DNA of 37,178 bases from NCBI GenBank assembly GCA_023404705.1, contig JAEYAU010000121.1, forward strand, positions 1 through 37,178, read 5' to 3'. Below the pieces are notes generated by a model that was not told the DNA's origin, ran no database searches, and saw only the letters and a program-made list of their open reading frames with translations. Shown here one piece after another: positions 15,792 to 24,219 of the stretch. Source of the stretch: Pseudomonadota bacterium. Its GTDB lineage: Bacteria; Pseudomonadota; Alphaproteobacteria; Rhizobiales; Xanthobacteraceae. The first letter of the stretch is position 1. Every line of letters starts with the position of its first letter. A program made the position numbers and the translations under genes.

Positions 15792-17234
15792 TCACGAGGC
15801 GGTTGGTTTGAGGGCGAGGCGCGGGATCATTGCAATGACGGTGATGGCGCCGATGACGGACAGCACGGCCGCGAGGACGAGCGCAATCTGATAGCCCGCC
15901 GCGAACGCCGCGATACCGGCCGCGACCGCGACGCCGGCCATCTGCGCGATCCGCGCGGCCGCGTTGTTGATGCCGGACGCGAGGCCTTCGTCGGAATCGT
16001 CCACGCTCGACATCACGGCGGAGGTGAGCGGTGCGATCAGGATCGCGAAGGAGAGACCGAGCAGCGCCATCGGCCCGATCACGCCCGGCACCAGCGACAG
16101 GTCACGTGCGAGCGCCAGCCAGACATAGGCGAGCGCCGCGCCGAGCGGGCCGATGATCAGCATGGTGCGGGCGCCGATCTGGTCCGCGAGGCCGCCGAAC
16201 AGGCGGGCCAGCAGACCGACGCCGAGCGTGAACGGCAGGAAAGCGAGCCCGGCCTGGGTCGCGCCGAGGCCGCGGCGATCCACCAAGTCGAACGGCACGA
16301 GGAAGAACATGATCGAGAGCGCGGCATAGACCGCGAGCGTCGCGAGATTGAGACCGACGAAGGGGCGGTTGCGGAGCATGCGCGGCGGCGTCATGGGATG
16401 CGGAGTGCTGCGTTCCCAGAGCGCGTAGCCGACCAATGCGGCGACGGCGACAGCGAGCGCGGCGAGCGTGCCGAGCGCTGTTGCGCTCGCAGACCCCGCC
16501 TCCCCTGGACCGATGCGGCTCAGCGCATAAGCGAGCGCGCCGAGACCAACCGCGAGAATGGCCGCGCCGGTCATGTCGAAACGACGCTCCTCACGCCGGT
16601 CCTCGGGCGCATAGAGGACCAGCAGCGCGACCGCGACGAGCGCGAGCGGCGGGTTGATCCAGAACACCAGCTGCCAGCCATAGCTCTCGGTCAGCCACCC
16701 GCCCAGCACCGGACCGCCGGCCGTGGTGAGCGCCGAGGCCGCGGCCCAGACGCCGATCGCGCGGCTGCGCTCCTCGCGCGGATAAGTCGCGCCGATGAGC
16801 GCGAGGCTCGCGGGCGTCAAGATCGCGGCCGCGATCCCCTGCACGATGCGCATCACGATGAGAAAGCCGATCGAGGGCGCGAGCGCACAGCCGATGGAAG
16901 CCAGCGCGAAGAGGATGCAGCCGAGCGCCAGCATGCGCGCCTTGCCGTAGACGTCGGCAAGCGCGCCGCCGATCAGCGTGATCGACGCGAGCGCCAGCAC
17001 ATAGCCGTTGAGCACCCATTGCACGGAGGCGAGGTCCGCGCCGAGATCGGCGCGCAGCCGCGGCAGCGCGACGGTCAGCGCGGAGCCGTCGATGAAGGCC
17101 ATCGCGGAGGCGAGCACGCAAGCGGCGAGCACCATGCGCCGGCGCGCCGGCTCGGCCTCGCGGCCGAGCGCGCGCGGACAAGGCTGTGCCGCGATCAGGC
17201 CGCGACTGCAGGGCTCCACGATCGGTTGCGCCAT
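15792..17234 (-). CDS. MFS drug efflux transporter, DHA2 (EmrB/QacA) family
   Basis: A 480-residue inner-membrane proton-driven exporter. Seen: about 14 hydrophobic helices, motif AFIDGSALTVALP in helix 1 (DHA2 version of the D/N-x-T-x-V motif), GALADVYGKARML (motif A, loop 2-3), a motif-C-like GGPVLGGWL in helix 5, and an Arg-rich central loop (DRREERRF). The ATG at 17234 is chosen because AGGAG lies about 9 bases upstream and the extended frame (to 17318) is coded by an intergenic palindromic repeat. No membrane-fusion partner gene is adjacent. Substrate unknown. Tail to tail with the DUF1186 gene. Confidence 0.92.
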   Translation of the reverse strand: MAQPIVEPCSRGLIAAQPCPRALGREAEPARRRMVLAACVLASAMAFIDGSALTVALPRLRADLGADLASVQWVLNGYVLALASITLIGGALADVYGKARMLALGCILFALASIGCALAPSIGFLIVMRIVQGIAAAILTPASLALIGATYPREERSRAIGVWAAASALTTAGGPVLGGWLTESYGWQLVFWINPPLALVAVALLVLYAPEDRREERRFDMTGAAILAVGLGALAYALSRIGPGEAGSASATALGTLAALAVAVAALVGYALWERSTPHPMTPPRMLRNRPFVGLNLATLAVYAALSIMFFLVPFDLVDRRGLGATQAGLAFLPFTLGVGLLARLFGGLADQIGARTMLIIGPLGAALAYVWLALARDLSLVPGVIGPMALLGLSFAILIAPLTSAVMSSVDDSDEGLASGINNAAARIAQMAGVAVAAGIAAFAAGYQIALVLAAVLSVIGAITVIAMIPRLALKPTAS

Positions 17235-17283
17235 GGCGTACTCCTGGCTCGCTAACGCGAGCTCGGGCCGCAAACGCGAGCCC

Positions 17284-17388
17284 GTAGGGCGCAATAGCGA
17301 AGCGTATTGCGCCGACAAGCCCCCAGCTTGTGCGTGCGTTCTCGAGACTCACACGGCGCAATACGCGCTCCGCGCTATTGCGCCCTAC
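17284..17388. repeat. REP-like palindromes in inverted orientation
   Basis: The left element (17284-17313) and right element (17355-17388) are reverse complements apart from a few bases at their centres (GCGAAGCG versus GCGCTCCGCG). Each is itself nearly palindromic, with outer GGCGCAAT and ATTGCGCC, and can form its own hairpin. Two REP-like units facing each other over a 41-bp spacer resemble a REPIN/BIME. The right unit carries the TAG stop codon of the deacetylase gene (17385-17387). It separates the DHA2 pump gene from the deacetylase operon and may also act as a terminator. Confidence 0.85.
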
Positions 17389-18287
17389 GAAGCGTTTGCC
17401 TTGGCGTATTCCACGACGTCCTTGTGGGTCGCGAACCAGACGTCGCCTTTCGCCTTGGCGTGCCGGATCAGCTCGTCGAGGATCCAGATGCGCGAGCGAT
17501 AGCCGATGATATGCGGATGGGTCGTGAGCTGGAAGACGCCACCCTCATCATAGGCCGCGTCGAACTCGCGGCGGAAGATGTCGAGCACGTCGGGCGGCGG
17601 CGTGTAGGGACGCAGCGACTGGAAACGGTGCATCATGAAATAGACCGCGTCGTCGCGTACCCATTCGACCGGGAACTCGACGACGCCAGTCGGCTCGCCA
17701 TTCATCACGAGCTCGTAGCAGTCCTCGTCGGCCATCAGCGAGGAGTCATAGAGCAGCCCCATCTCCTTCTCGATGCGCAGCGTGTGCGGGCTGAAGTCCC
17801 ATGACGCGGTGCGCGCGCCGACCGGGCGCACCTTGGTGATCTTCTCGAGCGTCTCGGCGGCGCGCATCATGAGGTCCTTCTCGGCGTCGTAGGGGAGCAC
17901 CGAGTTGAGCTCGTGGATCCAGCTGTGGATGCCGATCTCATGACCCTCGGCGATCACGTGGCGCTGCTCGTCCGGATAGATCAGCGCCGCGACCGCCGGC
18001 ACGTAGAAGGTCGCCGGGATGCCGTGGGTCTTGAGCAGCTTGAGGATGCGCGGCACGCCGACCCGGTTGCCGTACTGGCCCCAGGCCATGCGGCCGATCG
18101 ACTTGCCACCGTCGCGCAGCTCGTTGGTCTCGTGGTCGGAGTCGAAGGAGAGCGCGAAGGCGCAGCGCTTGCCGTCCTTCCAGCGCTGCGGACGATAGGA
18201 GCGCCCGGCTCGCACCTGGTTCACCAGCCCGCGCCAGTGCGGCTCCGGCCACTGCCAGGGCTCAAGAGGCTTTGCCTGATCGTTCAT
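17385..18287 (-). CDS. NodB-fold (CE4) polysaccharide deacetylase/amidohydrolase family protein
   Basis: A 300-residue cytoplasmic metal-dependent amide hydrolase of the CE4 superfamily. Seen: motif 1 SFDSDHE (Asp49, Asp51), motif 2 HSWIH (His121, His125), motif 3 RTASWDFSPHT (about 159-169) and a late THPHIIGYRSR. There is no signal peptide. The DxD motif 1 and intracellular location match the HpPgdA/PuuE-allantoinase/cyclic-imidase branch rather than exported chitin or peptidoglycan deacetylases. Context supports a catabolic role: it is 23 bp downstream of a short-chain dehydrogenase and that in turn 2 bp after an MHS transporter. A small amide or cyclic imide is a plausible substrate (inference). 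Its stop codon lies inside a palindromic repeat. Confidence 0.85.
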   Translation of the reverse strand: MNDQAKPLEPWQWPEPHWRGLVNQVRAGRSYRPQRWKDGKRCAFALSFDSDHETNELRDGGKSIGRMAWGQYGNRVGVPRILKLLKTHGIPATFYVPAVAALIYPDEQRHVIAEGHEIGIHSWIHELNSVLPYDAEKDLMMRAAETLEKITKVRPVGARTASWDFSPHTLRIEKEMGLLYDSSLMADEDCYELVMNGEPTGVVEFPVEWVRDDAVYFMMHRFQSLRPYTPPPDVLDIFRREFDAAYDEGGVFQLTTHPHIIGYRSRIWILDELIRHAKAKGDVWFATHKDVVEYAKANAS

Positions 18288-18310
18288 GGCTCACTCCTGA
18301 CGGTTGAGAA

Positions 18311-19069
18311 CTATGCGACGGGCGAACCCGTTACTGGCAGCACCTGCCCCGTGATCCACGACGCATAGTCCGATGCGAGGAACAGCACCGCGTGTGCGAT
18401 GTCCTCAGGCGTTCCCATGCGGCGCATGGCGATGCGGTCGAGGAAGGCCTGCTGGCCCTCGGCGCCGTAGCTCGCCCACTGTCGCTCGTAATCGGGGCTG
18501 GTGCGCAGGAAGCCGGGTGCGACCGAGTTCACGGTCACGCCGTAGGGCCCGAACTCGAGCGCAAGCTGGCGCACGAGGCCGATCTGGCCGTGCTTGGACG
18601 CGGCATAGCTTTGGATGCCCGTGAGGCTCGTCGCAAGGCCGGCACGGCTCGAGATCGTGACGATGCGCCCGCGCCGCGCCTGCTTCATGCCGGGCGCGAC
18701 CGCACGCGCGAGCAGGAAGGCGCCCGTGAGATTGGCATCGACGATGGCGTCGAACTCCTCGGGCGCGACCTGCTCGATCGGCTTGGCAGACTGGCCGCGC
18801 ACGCCGCCCGCGACATAGACCAGGACGTCGACCGGCGCCCCGATCTGGCGGATCAGCGCCTCGATCGACTTCGGGTCCGTCACATCGAGCGCCGCCGCGT
18901 GGATCTTCCCCTCGCCGCGCGCGCCCGCGAAGCGCGCGACCTCCTCACTCAGAAGATCGGCGGCCCATACCTCGGCGCCGCGCTCGGCGAACGCCTCCGC
19001 AATGGCGTGGCCGATGCCGCGTGCGGCACCGGCCACGAGTACGCGTGCTTTTGGGAAGGCAATCTGCAC
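18311..19069 (-). CDS. Short-chain dehydrogenase/reductase (SDR), classical type
   Basis: A 252-residue NAD(P)-dependent oxidoreductase. Seen: Rossmann motif GAARGIG (14-20), an acidic Asp38 after strand 2 (WAAD) that favours NAD(H), a VAGG at 86-89 in place of the common NNAG, catalytic Ser140/141, Tyr155 and Lys159 (YAASK), and the late NSVAPGFLRT. Its start is 2 bp after the MHS transporter stop and its stop is 23 bp before the CE4 hydrolase start, so all three are one transcription unit. The likely step is oxidation of an alcohol or reduction of a keto intermediate of the compound imported by the transporter; the compound is unknown. Confidence 0.92.
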   Translation of the reverse strand: MQIAFPKARVLVAGAARGIGHAIAEAFAERGAEVWAADLLSEEVARFAGARGEGKIHAAALDVTDPKSIEALIRQIGAPVDVLVYVAGGVRGQSAKPIEQVAPEEFDAIVDANLTGAFLLARAVAPGMKQARRGRIVTISSRAGLATSLTGIQSYAASKHGQIGLVRQLALEFGPYGVTVNSVAPGFLRTSPDYERQWASYGAEGQQAFLDRIAMRRMGTPEDIAHAVLFLASDYASWITGQVLPVTGSPVA

Positions 19070-19071
19070 TG

Positions 19072-20349
19072 CTATCCCAACTTCTCATGCGCGGTTTCGC
19101 GCAAGGACCAGATCACGGCCGCCGAAACGGCCGCGCAGGCGATCACGTAATAGACCGGCGAGATGGGCGAGCCGGTCAGGCCGATCAGCCAGGTGGCGAT
19201 GAACGGCGCGAAGCCGCCGAAGATCGCCACCGCGAGGCTGTAGCCGGTCGACATGTAGGTCGATCGCGTGCGGGTCGGGAAGATCTCGGCGATCGCCGCC
19301 GGTCCGGGCCCCGAGAACAGCGCGATGGTGAGGCCGATCAGCAGCTGGATCGCGATGACGACCGGCAGCGGCGCGCCGCCGAGCATCAGGGCGAAGACCG
19401 GATAGGGCAGCACGATGAAGGCGATGCAGCAGGCGAGCAGCAAGGGCTTGCGGCCGACGCGGTCCGACAGGCTGCCGAAGAACGGGATCGCGATCATCAG
19501 CAGGAACAGGCCGGCCGTGTTCGACCAGAGCGCCGTCGCGCGCGTGAGCCCGACATAGCGCTGGGTGAAGGTCGGCATATAGGCGAGGAAGATATAGAAC
19601 GAGACGGTCCACAGCACCGTGAAGCCGAAGGCCTTCGCGGCCAGCATCAGCGGCGACACGGCGGGCGCGGCCGGAGCTGTGCTGACCGCAGTCTCGTTCG
19701 CGACCGCGCGGTAGGCCGGGGTCTCGTCGATGTTGCGGCGCATCCACATGCCGACCGGGCCGAGCAATCCGCCGATGAGGAATAGGACGCGCCAGCCCCA
19801 GCCTTCCATCGCCTCGGTGGAGAGCACGGTGCTGAGCAGCGCCGCCATGCCGGAGCCGAGCAAGAGGCCCGCGACCACGCTCATCTGCTGGAAGCTGCCG
19901 TAGTAGCCGCGCTTACCCTCGGGTGCCCACTCGACGATGAAGGCGGTGGAGCCGCCCCACTCGCCGCCGGCCGAGAAGCCCTGCATCAGGCGCGCGACCA
20001 AGAGCAGCAGCGGCGCGAGCACGCCGATGGTGGCATAGGAGGGAATGAGGCCGATCATCACGGTGCCGATCGCCATCAGCATGATGGTGAGGATCAGCGC
20101 GGTCTTGCGGCCCTTGGTGTCTCCGATCCAGCCGATGATGATGCCGCCGAGCGGCCGCGCCAGAAAGCCGAGGCCGAAGGTCGCGAAGGTCGCGAGCAGC
20201 GCCGCGACCTCGTCGCCAGGCGCGAAGAACTGTTTGGAGATAATCGTCGCGACGTAACCGTAGACCGCGAAGTCGTACCACTCGAGCACATTGCCGATCA
20301 CGGCGGCCGTCACGGCCTTCCGGGATTGTGCCTCGGTCGGAGCGTGCAT
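19072..20349 (-). CDS. MFS transporter, metabolite:H+ symporter (MHS) family
   Basis: A 425-residue inner-membrane importer with about 12 helices. Seen: the MHS signature GNVLEWYDFAVYGY at the start of helix 1, GWIGDTKGRKTAL (motif A, loop 2-3), RLMQGFSAGGEWGGS in helix 4 and GSLSDRVGRKPLL in the second half. Members (ShiA, KgtP, ProP) take up organic acids, betaines or shikimate. The start at 20349 has GGGGGA six bases upstream; the frame extends to 20427 but without support. It heads the transporter-SDR-hydrolase operon and lies 198 bp downstream of pcaG, from which it is separated by a hairpin at 20523-20542. The substrate could be aromatic acid-related given the neighbours, but this is inference. 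Confidence 0.93.
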   Translation of the reverse strand: MHAPTEAQSRKAVTAAVIGNVLEWYDFAVYGYVATIISKQFFAPGDEVAALLATFATFGLGFLARPLGGIIIGWIGDTKGRKTALILTIMLMAIGTVMIGLIPSYATIGVLAPLLLLVARLMQGFSAGGEWGGSTAFIVEWAPEGKRGYYGSFQQMSVVAGLLLGSGMAALLSTVLSTEAMEGWGWRVLFLIGGLLGPVGMWMRRNIDETPAYRAVANETAVSTAPAAPAVSPLMLAAKAFGFTVLWTVSFYIFLAYMPTFTQRYVGLTRATALWSNTAGLFLLMIAIPFFGSLSDRVGRKPLLLACCIAFIVLPYPVFALMLGGAPLPVVIAIQLLIGLTIALFSGPGPAAIAEIFPTRTRSTYMSTGYSLAVAIFGGFAPFIATWLIGLTGSPISPVYYVIACAAVSAAVIWSLRETAHEKLG

Positions 20350-20522
20350 GAGATTCCCCCACCCCTCTGTGGCGGCATGGCGCCATTGCCATGTCACCGG
20401 CGGGACAAAATCTCGCGCTCCTGACAAATGCCGTCCAGCGCGCCGGGCGCATAGCCGCAGCGCGTCGACTGCATCAACCGCGGCTCGGCCGGGATTGCCG
20501 GGCGAGCGCGGGAACGAATGAA

Positions 20523-20542
20523 CGCCGCGCGTGCACGCGGCG
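20523..20542 (-). terminator. Hairpin after pcaG
   Basis: A perfect 7-bp stem (CGCCGCG/CGCGGCG, loop of six) lies 5 bp past the pcaG stop on the minus strand, followed by TT and only a weak T content. It may end the pcaHG transcript or attenuate read-through into the MHS transporter gene. The remainder of the space up to 20350 shows no gene. Confidence 0.45.
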
Positions 20543-20547
20543 CTTGT

Positions 20548-21171
20548 TCAGATGTCGAAAAAGACAGTCTCGTTTGGCCCCTGCAGGTTGATGTCGAAGA
20601 CGTAGACGGGCTTGCCGTCGCGCAGCTGACGCTGCGCGATCAGGGTCGGGCGGCGGCTCTCCTGCTCGATCAGGTTCAGCACCGGATCGGCCGCGTTGGC
20701 GGCTTCCTCGTCCGAGAAGTACATGCGCGTGTTGAGGCCGATATTGATGCCGCGCGCGACGATCCAGACATTGATGTGCGGCGCCATCATGCTGCGACTG
20801 CGGCCCGCCACCGGGCCGGGCTTGATGGTCTCGAACCGATAAAGCCCTGTCGCGAAGTCGGAGCCGGCGCGGCCCCAGCCGCGGAAGTCGTCGTCGAGCG
20901 CCTTGGCCTGGCGGTCGGCAGGGTGGTTGTACTTGCCCTCCGCATTGGCCTGCCAGATCTCCAGCAGCACGTCGCGCAGCGGCGTGCCGGTGCCGTCGAA
21001 GACGCGGCCCTCGATGGTGATGCGCTCACCCCGGGTGTTCGGACCGACGAGGACATTGCCGAAATTGTTCTCGAAGATGTCGAAGCCCGCCATGTTCGGG
21101 ATGAGCCCGATATGCACGTAGGGGCCGGCGGTCTGCGAGGCGGTCTCCTTGAGATAGCCGAGCTCGGTCAT
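20548..21171 (-). CDS. pcaG: Protocatechuate 3,4-dioxygenase alpha subunit
   Basis: A 207-residue alpha subunit of the intradiol ring-cleaving dioxygenase that turns protocatechuate into 3-carboxy-cis,cis-muconate, first step of the beta-ketoadipate pathway. Seen: the alpha-type start TAGPYVHIGLIPN, the shared intradiol beta-sandwich blocks (RGERITIEGRVFDGTG, LLEIWQANAEGKYNH, RGWGRAGSD, IKPGPV) and APHINVWIVARGIN, where the alpha subunit lacks the iron ligands found in beta. Normal length. It starts 2 bp after the pcaH stop. No pcaB, C, D, I or J gene is in the window, so the rest of the pathway must be elsewhere. Confidence 0.95.
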   Translation of the reverse strand: MTELGYLKETASQTAGPYVHIGLIPNMAGFDIFENNFGNVLVGPNTRGERITIEGRVFDGTGTPLRDVLLEIWQANAEGKYNHPADRQAKALDDDFRGWGRAGSDFATGLYRFETIKPGPVAGRSRSMMAPHINVWIVARGINIGLNTRMYFSDEEAANAADPVLNLIEQESRRPTLIAQRQLRDGKPVYVFDINLQGPNETVFFDI

Positions 21172-21173
21172 GC

Positions 21174-21962
21174 TCAGTTCCCCTCCAGTCGGTTCTCGAA
21201 CAAGGTCGAGCGGCGGCCGCGCAGCACGATGTCGAAGCGGTAGGCCAGCATGTCGCCCGGCACGGCCGCGTTCACGTCAAGGGGAGCGACCAGGCGCTCG
21301 ATGGCGGCCTCGTCCGGGACCGTGTGCACGATCGGGCACACCTTGATGAGCGGATCGCCCTCGAAATACATCTGCGTGATCAGGCGCTGCGCGAAGCCCG
21401 AGCCGAAGATCGAGAAGTGGATGTGCGCGGGACGCCAGGAATTGACGTAGTTGCGCCACGGATAGGGACCGGGCTTCACGGTGCGGAAATAGTAGTACCC
21501 GGCCTCGTCCGTGATCGTGCGGCCGCAGCCGCCGAAGTTGGGATCGATCGGCGCGAGATACGTGTCCTTCTTGTGCCGATAGCGGCCGGCCGCGTTGGCC
21601 TGCCAGAACTCGACCAGCGTGTTCGGCACCGGCCGGCCCGACTCGTCGAGCACGCGGCCGTGCACCAGGATGCGCTCGCCGATCGGGTCGCCGTCCTTGG
21701 CATAGTTGCGGATCAGGTCGTTATCGAGCGGTCCGATGTCGTTGTGGCCGAAGACCGGCCCGGTGATCTCGGACAGCGAGCCGTGCAGCGCCAGCAGCGC
21801 ATTGCGCGGTGAGCGCAGCACCGAGGTCTTGTAGATCGGCGCATAGGCGGGCGGATGCATCGCCCGGTCGCGCTGGAAGAATTCGCCCTGCGTATCGGGG
21901 GCCCCGCCCGGACCCGGCGCGTTCTGCCGGTCCCATGCGGATGTGCGCGTCGGCGCATTCAT
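21174..21962 (-). CDS. pcaH: Protocatechuate 3,4-dioxygenase beta subunit
   Basis: A 262-residue iron-bearing subunit of protocatechuate 3,4-dioxygenase. The Fe(III) ligands can be placed by alignment with the known Pseudomonas motifs: Tyr128 in GRYRHK, Tyr167 in GPYPWRN, and His180 and His182 in RPAHIHF; the spacing of 13 between Tyr167 and His180 matches exactly. DPNFGGCGR and QMYFEGD are also conserved. The N-terminus (about 1-30, Pro/Gly-rich) is somewhat longer than usual. GGAGG lies nine bases before the ATG. It is the first gene of pcaHG, preceded by a palindrome suited to a LysR- or IclR-type activator, although no such regulator gene is adjacent. Confidence 0.96.
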   Translation of the reverse strand: MNAPTRTSAWDRQNAPGPGGAPDTQGEFFQRDRAMHPPAYAPIYKTSVLRSPRNALLALHGSLSEITGPVFGHNDIGPLDNDLIRNYAKDGDPIGERILVHGRVLDESGRPVPNTLVEFWQANAAGRYRHKKDTYLAPIDPNFGGCGRTITDEAGYYYFRTVKPGPYPWRNYVNSWRPAHIHFSIFGSGFAQRLITQMYFEGDPLIKVCPIVHTVPDEAAIERLVAPLDVNAAVPGDMLAYRFDIVLRGRRSTLFENRLEGN

Positions 21963-22027
21963 ATGGCTTCACCTCCCTGACGGTCGTCACCGCGAGGGGC
22001 TGAGCATTGTCCGGCGCGGGAAACGCG

Positions 22028-22045
22028 CCTTGATAATGGTCAAGG
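22028..22045. promoter_or_regulatory. Palindrome upstream of pcaH (candidate activator site)
   Basis: CCTTGA-N6-TCAAGG is a perfect 6-base inverted repeat centred about 75 bp upstream of the pcaH ATG. Its core fits the LysR-type T-N11-A spacing, and pca genes of alphaproteobacteria are usually controlled by the LysR-type PcaQ or IclR-type regulators. No regulator gene is nearby, so the assignment rests on position and symmetry alone. Confidence 0.45.
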
Positions 22046-22076
22046 ACCCAAGAAAGTCGCGGCGCGTGACGCGACG

Positions 22077-24140
22077 TCAGCGCCACATGCCGCGCATCTT
22101 CGCGCCGATGTCGACGCGCGGCGTGCCCTGCTGGGCGGACTTCTGCGGCGAAGCCACCGGCCAGGTGCGGCTGTCGAACTGCGCCAGGATCGAGGACGGG
22201 ATGAAGCGCGTGCGCGAGGCATAGAGATGCCGGTCGCCGTTGCGGGTCTGCTGGTGCGTGTAGAAGCGCTGCGGCACCACGAGGGTGAGCTGGTCCTTGG
22301 CGCGGGTCATCGCAACGTAAAGGAGCCGCCGCTCCTCCTCGAGCTCGGCCGTGGTGCCGGTCGAAAGATCGGAGGGGATGCAGCCATCGACCGCGTTGAG
22401 CAGGTAGACGGCCTTCCACTCCTGGCCCTTCGCCGAGTGGATGGTCGAGAGGATCAGATAGTCCTCGTCGAGCAGCGGCGCACCGGCCTCGTCGCTGGTG
22501 GCATCGGGCGGATCGAGGGTGAGATCGGTGAGGAAGCGCTCGCGCGAGGGCGTGCCATGCGCGATCTGCTCCAGCTGGACGAGATCGGCGCGGCGGAGCT
22601 CGGCGTCCTCGTGGATGCGCCGCAGGTGCGGCTCGTACCAGGCGCGCACCTCGCCCAGCTCGCCGGGCCAGCCATAGGCATCGCGGCCGAGCGCCTCTAA
22701 CAGCTCGGTGAAGGGACGCCAGTCCGCGTCGGTGCCGCGCGGCGGCGGCAGCTCGGCGAGCACGCGATGCGGATCCGCCACCTGCAGGGCGTCGAGCACC
22801 CGGCTCGCGGTGGCCGGGCCGATGCCGGGCAGAAGCTGCAGCACGCGGAAGCCGGCGACGCGGTCGCGCGGGTTCTCGGCGAGGCGCAGGCAGGCGAGCA
22901 CGTCCTTCACGTGCGCGGCTTCGAGGAACTTGAGCCCGCCAAACTTCAGGAACGGGATGTTGCGGCGCGTGAGCTCGACTTCGAGCGCGTCGCTGTGGTG
23001 CGAGGCGCGGAACAACACGGCCTGGGATTTGAGTGTCATCCCCTGCTCGCGGTTCTCCAGGATGCGCGTGACCACATAGCGCGCCTGGTCGAGCTCGTCG
23101 CGCACGGTGACGAGCGCCGGACGCTCGGAGGCGGCGCGGTCGCTCCAGAGATTCTTGGTGAAGCGTTCGGCCGCGAAGCCGATCACGGCGTTGGAGGCCG
23201 CGAGGATGGGCTGCGTCGAGCGGTAGTTGCGCTCGAGCGTCACCAGGCGGGCGGGCGGGCTGAAGTGACGCGGAAAGTCGAGGATGTTGCGCACGGTGGC
23301 GGCGCGGAAGGCGTAAATGGACTGGGCGTCGTCGCCGACCACCGTGAGGCCGCGGCCATCCGGCTTGAGGCCGAGCAGGATCTCGGCCTGCAGCGCGTTC
23401 GTGTCCTGATACTCGTCGACCAGCACGTGGTCGAAGCGCGCGGCGAGCTCGGCGGAGAGCGCCGGCTCGGCCGCCATGTGCGCCCAGTAGAGCAGCAGGT
23501 CGTCGTAATCGAGCACGTTCTGCTGCTGCTTGGCGTCCACATAGGCGGCGAACAGGGTGCGCAGCTCCTTCTCCCAGGCGGCGCACCAGGGAAACACGGT
23601 GGCGAGCACGGTCTCGAGCGGCGCGCGGGCATTCACGGCGCGGGAATAGATCGAGAGGCAAGTATTCTTGGTGGGAAACCGCGTCTCGGTCTTGGATAGC
23701 CCCAGCTCGTGGCGGACCAGGTTCATCAGATCGGCCGCGTCCTCGCGGTCGTGGATCGTGAAGGACGGGCTGAGCCCGATCTCGGCGGCGTGGTGGCGCA
23801 GCAGGCGCGCGCCGATGCTGTGGAAGGTGCCGGACCAGGAGAGGCGCGCGCGGGTCGCGAGCGCCGCGGTGACGATCCGCTCGACCCGGCGCGTCATCTC
23901 GTCGGCCGCGCGGCGCGAGAAGGTCATCAGCAGGATCCGGTTCGGATCGGCGCCGTGGACGATCAGATGCGCAACGCGGTGCGCCAGCGTGTTGGTCTTG
24001 CCCGAGCCGGCACCCGCAATGACCAGCAGAGGCCCATGCGGGGCTCCGACGCCTACGGCGCCGTCGCCCTCTCCCGCGCCGACGCCGTATTCGACGGCGG
24101 CGCGTTGCTCCGGATTGAGCGTCTCCAGGTAGGCGGGCAT
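22077..24140 (-). CDS. ATP-dependent DNA helicase, UvrD/PcrA/Rep family
   Basis: A 687-residue superfamily 1A 3'-to-5' helicase. Seen: Q-motif LNPEQRAAV (8-16), Walker A AGAGSGKT (42-49), motif Ia LMTFSRRAADEM, motif Ib/TFHSIG (105-110), Walker B VDEYQDTN (241-248), motif III VVGDDAQSIYAFRAA, motif IV LERNYRS, motif V IHSAKGQEW and motif VI EEERRLLYVAMTRAKDQL. Between the Q-motif and Walker A there is a low-complexity Gly/Ala/Asp insert (residues 19-36) longer than in UvrD or PcrA. It is shorter in the 2B/C-terminal region than UvrD (about 720). Likely acts in repair or replication restart; a paralogue of the main uvrD is possible. Confidence 0.93.
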   Translation of the reverse strand: MPAYLETLNPEQRAAVEYGVGAGEGDGAVGVGAPHGPLLVIAGAGSGKTNTLAHRVAHLIVHGADPNRILLMTFSRRAADEMTRRVERIVTAALATRARLSWSGTFHSIGARLLRHHAAEIGLSPSFTIHDREDAADLMNLVRHELGLSKTETRFPTKNTCLSIYSRAVNARAPLETVLATVFPWCAAWEKELRTLFAAYVDAKQQQNVLDYDDLLLYWAHMAAEPALSAELAARFDHVLVDEYQDTNALQAEILLGLKPDGRGLTVVGDDAQSIYAFRAATVRNILDFPRHFSPPARLVTLERNYRSTQPILAASNAVIGFAAERFTKNLWSDRAASERPALVTVRDELDQARYVVTRILENREQGMTLKSQAVLFRASHHSDALEVELTRRNIPFLKFGGLKFLEAAHVKDVLACLRLAENPRDRVAGFRVLQLLPGIGPATASRVLDALQVADPHRVLAELPPPRGTDADWRPFTELLEALGRDAYGWPGELGEVRAWYEPHLRRIHEDAELRRADLVQLEQIAHGTPSRERFLTDLTLDPPDATSDEAGAPLLDEDYLILSTIHSAKGQEWKAVYLLNAVDGCIPSDLSTGTTAELEEERRLLYVAMTRAKDQLTLVVPQRFYTHQQTRNGDRHLYASRTRFIPSSILAQFDSRTWPVASPQKSAQQGTPRVDIGAKMRGMWR

Positions 24141-24219
24141 GGCACCGAATCAGCGCGAGGGAAATGGCCGTCCAGTGACCACGGTTTCGCCGCGCCCGGC
24201 AATCCGGGAAGGGACGAGG

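Noticed and set aside
21721..23661. A 646-codon minus-strand frame overlapping helicase and pcaH
   Set aside because: It is Arg/Ala-rich and shares the strand but not the phase of two genes with complete catalytic motifs.
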